Below, in pieces: positions 63,429 through 64,000 of a stretch of 64,000 nt of DNA (its first letter is position 1; the number at the start of each line of letters is the position of its first letter). The DNA is from Prorocentrum cordatum (lineage: Eukaryota; Sar; Dinophyceae; Prorocentrales; Prorocentraceae): assembly GCA_963575745.1 (NCBI GenBank), contig CAUYUJ010014589.1, forward strand, positions 229,001-293,000, read 5' to 3'. The position numbers and the translations under genes are program-made. Under the pieces are notes generated by a model. It was not told the origin of the DNA, did no database searches, and saw only the letters and a list, made by a program, of their open reading frames with translations.

Positions 63429-63992
63429 ATGAAGCGTTTGTTGAAGCAGATATTGGCATCATATTCTGCAACATATAATACTGTAGTCGATTCATCGCCA
63501 TGTGTTGACCTAGTGCCGCCTAGGGTCCGTCGCAGATTGGGCAGCCATGAGAAAATAGAGCTCGAGGCCAAGCACAGCTCGATCGGCGATGGTTCGCGTG
63601 CACTTCCTTTGAATGAGACCCTCAAGAGGAAGTGGGCCAGGGCTGAACTCAGCACGGCAGACGTGCAGGAAAAAGCCATGAGCGCGCAGAGTCAAGGAGC
63701 GATAGACATCGACAACATGGCGCGGATAGGGGCAGCAGGTCGCCTCCCAGGTAACATGTTCCGAGATCTATGCCAAGCCATTGGGGCCCCTTTGGGGGCA
63801 CCAGCAATTACTTGGAGACGATTGCCACTGAAGAGTGGAATGGCTATGTTTCCCGTAGTGATGCCCCATCTTCTGTTCGAGCAGTTTCACAAAAGGAGAG
63901 GCCAGGCGAATTTGCAAAATCTTTTTTTGGTGGCGCAGGTGATTGCAGAGAGTTCTGGACCACATCAACAGGTGCACGCATTAAATTATTGA
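63429..63992 (+). CDS. Retroposed-type gene 4: 187 aa protein of unknown function
   Basis: ATG 63429, preceded by an in-frame TAA at 63426, so this is the first possible start; it ends at TGA 63990-63992, 8 bases before the window edge. Segments: KRLLKQILASYSATYNTVVD, RVRRRLGSHEKIELEAKHSS, ARIGAAGRLPGNMFRDLCQA, LPLKSGMAMFPVVMPHLLFE, then QFHKRRGQANLQNLF. A second frame from about 63785 (NYLETIATEEWNGYVSRSDA) is also coding-like, so a frameshift near 63780 is possible and the true C-terminus may differ and run out of the window. No family is recognised. Fits the same pattern as its three neighbours: plus strand, intronless, leader relic immediately upstream. Confidence 0.6.
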   Translation: MKRLLKQILASYSATYNTVVDSSPCVDLVPPRVRRRLGSHEKIELEAKHSSIGDGSRALPLNETLKRKWARAELSTADVQEKAMSAQSQGAIDIDNMARIGAAGRLPGNMFRDLCQAIGAPLGAPAITWRRLPLKSGMAMFPVVMPHLLFEQFHKRRGQANLQNLFLVAQVIAESSGPHQQVHALNY

Positions 63993-64000
63993 CGCTTCGC

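Overview
The window looks like dinoflagellate nuclear DNA. The reasons are: relict copies of the dinoflagellate trans-spliced leader (canonical 3' part GTAGCCATTTTGGCTCAAG) directly upstream of intronless ORFs at the right end; a Ty1/copia polyprotein fragment and a tyrosine-recombinase retrotransposon; a very high load of micro- and minisatellites; GC-rich sequence with few intact genes; and a decayed gene that begins with a signal peptide followed at once by Phe-Leu-Pro, as in peridinin-plastid targeting presequences. The genus cannot be fixed from the sequence alone.

Layout. 1-1.1 kb: 3' part of a Ty1/copia reverse transcriptase-RNase H. 1.4-10.1 kb: long GGA and GAT arrays, one strong spliced-leader relic (3011-3032), and a broken coiled-coil coding relic (3.5-4.3 kb). 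10.3-20.4 kb: GC-rich sequence with short coding-like pieces in changing frames and two copies of a ~200 bp dispersed repeat; no family recognised. 20.55-27.24 kb: one nearly complete PAT/Ngaro-type retrotransposon with split direct repeats (A1 - ORFs - B1 - A2 - B2). It encodes two gag-like ORFs, a reverse transcriptase, an RNase H, a tyrosine recombinase and a cytosine-methyltransferase-like domain. It is disabled by at least one frameshift (in the RT YVD motif) and one stop codon.

27-58 kb is almost entirely repeats: hairpins at 27.8 and 28.4 kb; GTC, GAC, GGTTGG and TCGAGG arrays; a dispersed ~50 bp repeat with a GCCACGTGGC core in four clusters (32.5-37.7 kb); a large inverted repeat around a T65 tract (36.2-37.5 kb); composite minisatellite modules (41.2-45.3 kb); 152 bp, 73 bp and 53 bp tandem repeats; a second large inverted repeat followed by T82A29 (49.7-50.6 kb); and an AT-rich CA-type island with telomere-like sequence (55.9-57.2 kb). 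A probable plastid-targeted protein pseudogene lies at 33.66-34.80 kb, and a decayed coding stretch at 52.8-55.9 kb.

58.5-64.0 kb is the gene-like end: four plus-strand intronless ORFs in a row, each with a spliced-leader-like sequence just upstream. This is the pattern expected of mRNAs that were trans-spliced, reverse transcribed and re-inserted. Two of the four carry a break (a C-run frameshift and an in-frame TAG); two are open, one of them 355 aa. Their proteins are of unknown function; two have Lys/Ala-rich repeats. The retroelements in the same window offer a plausible source of reverse transcriptase for such recycling, but that link is inference.
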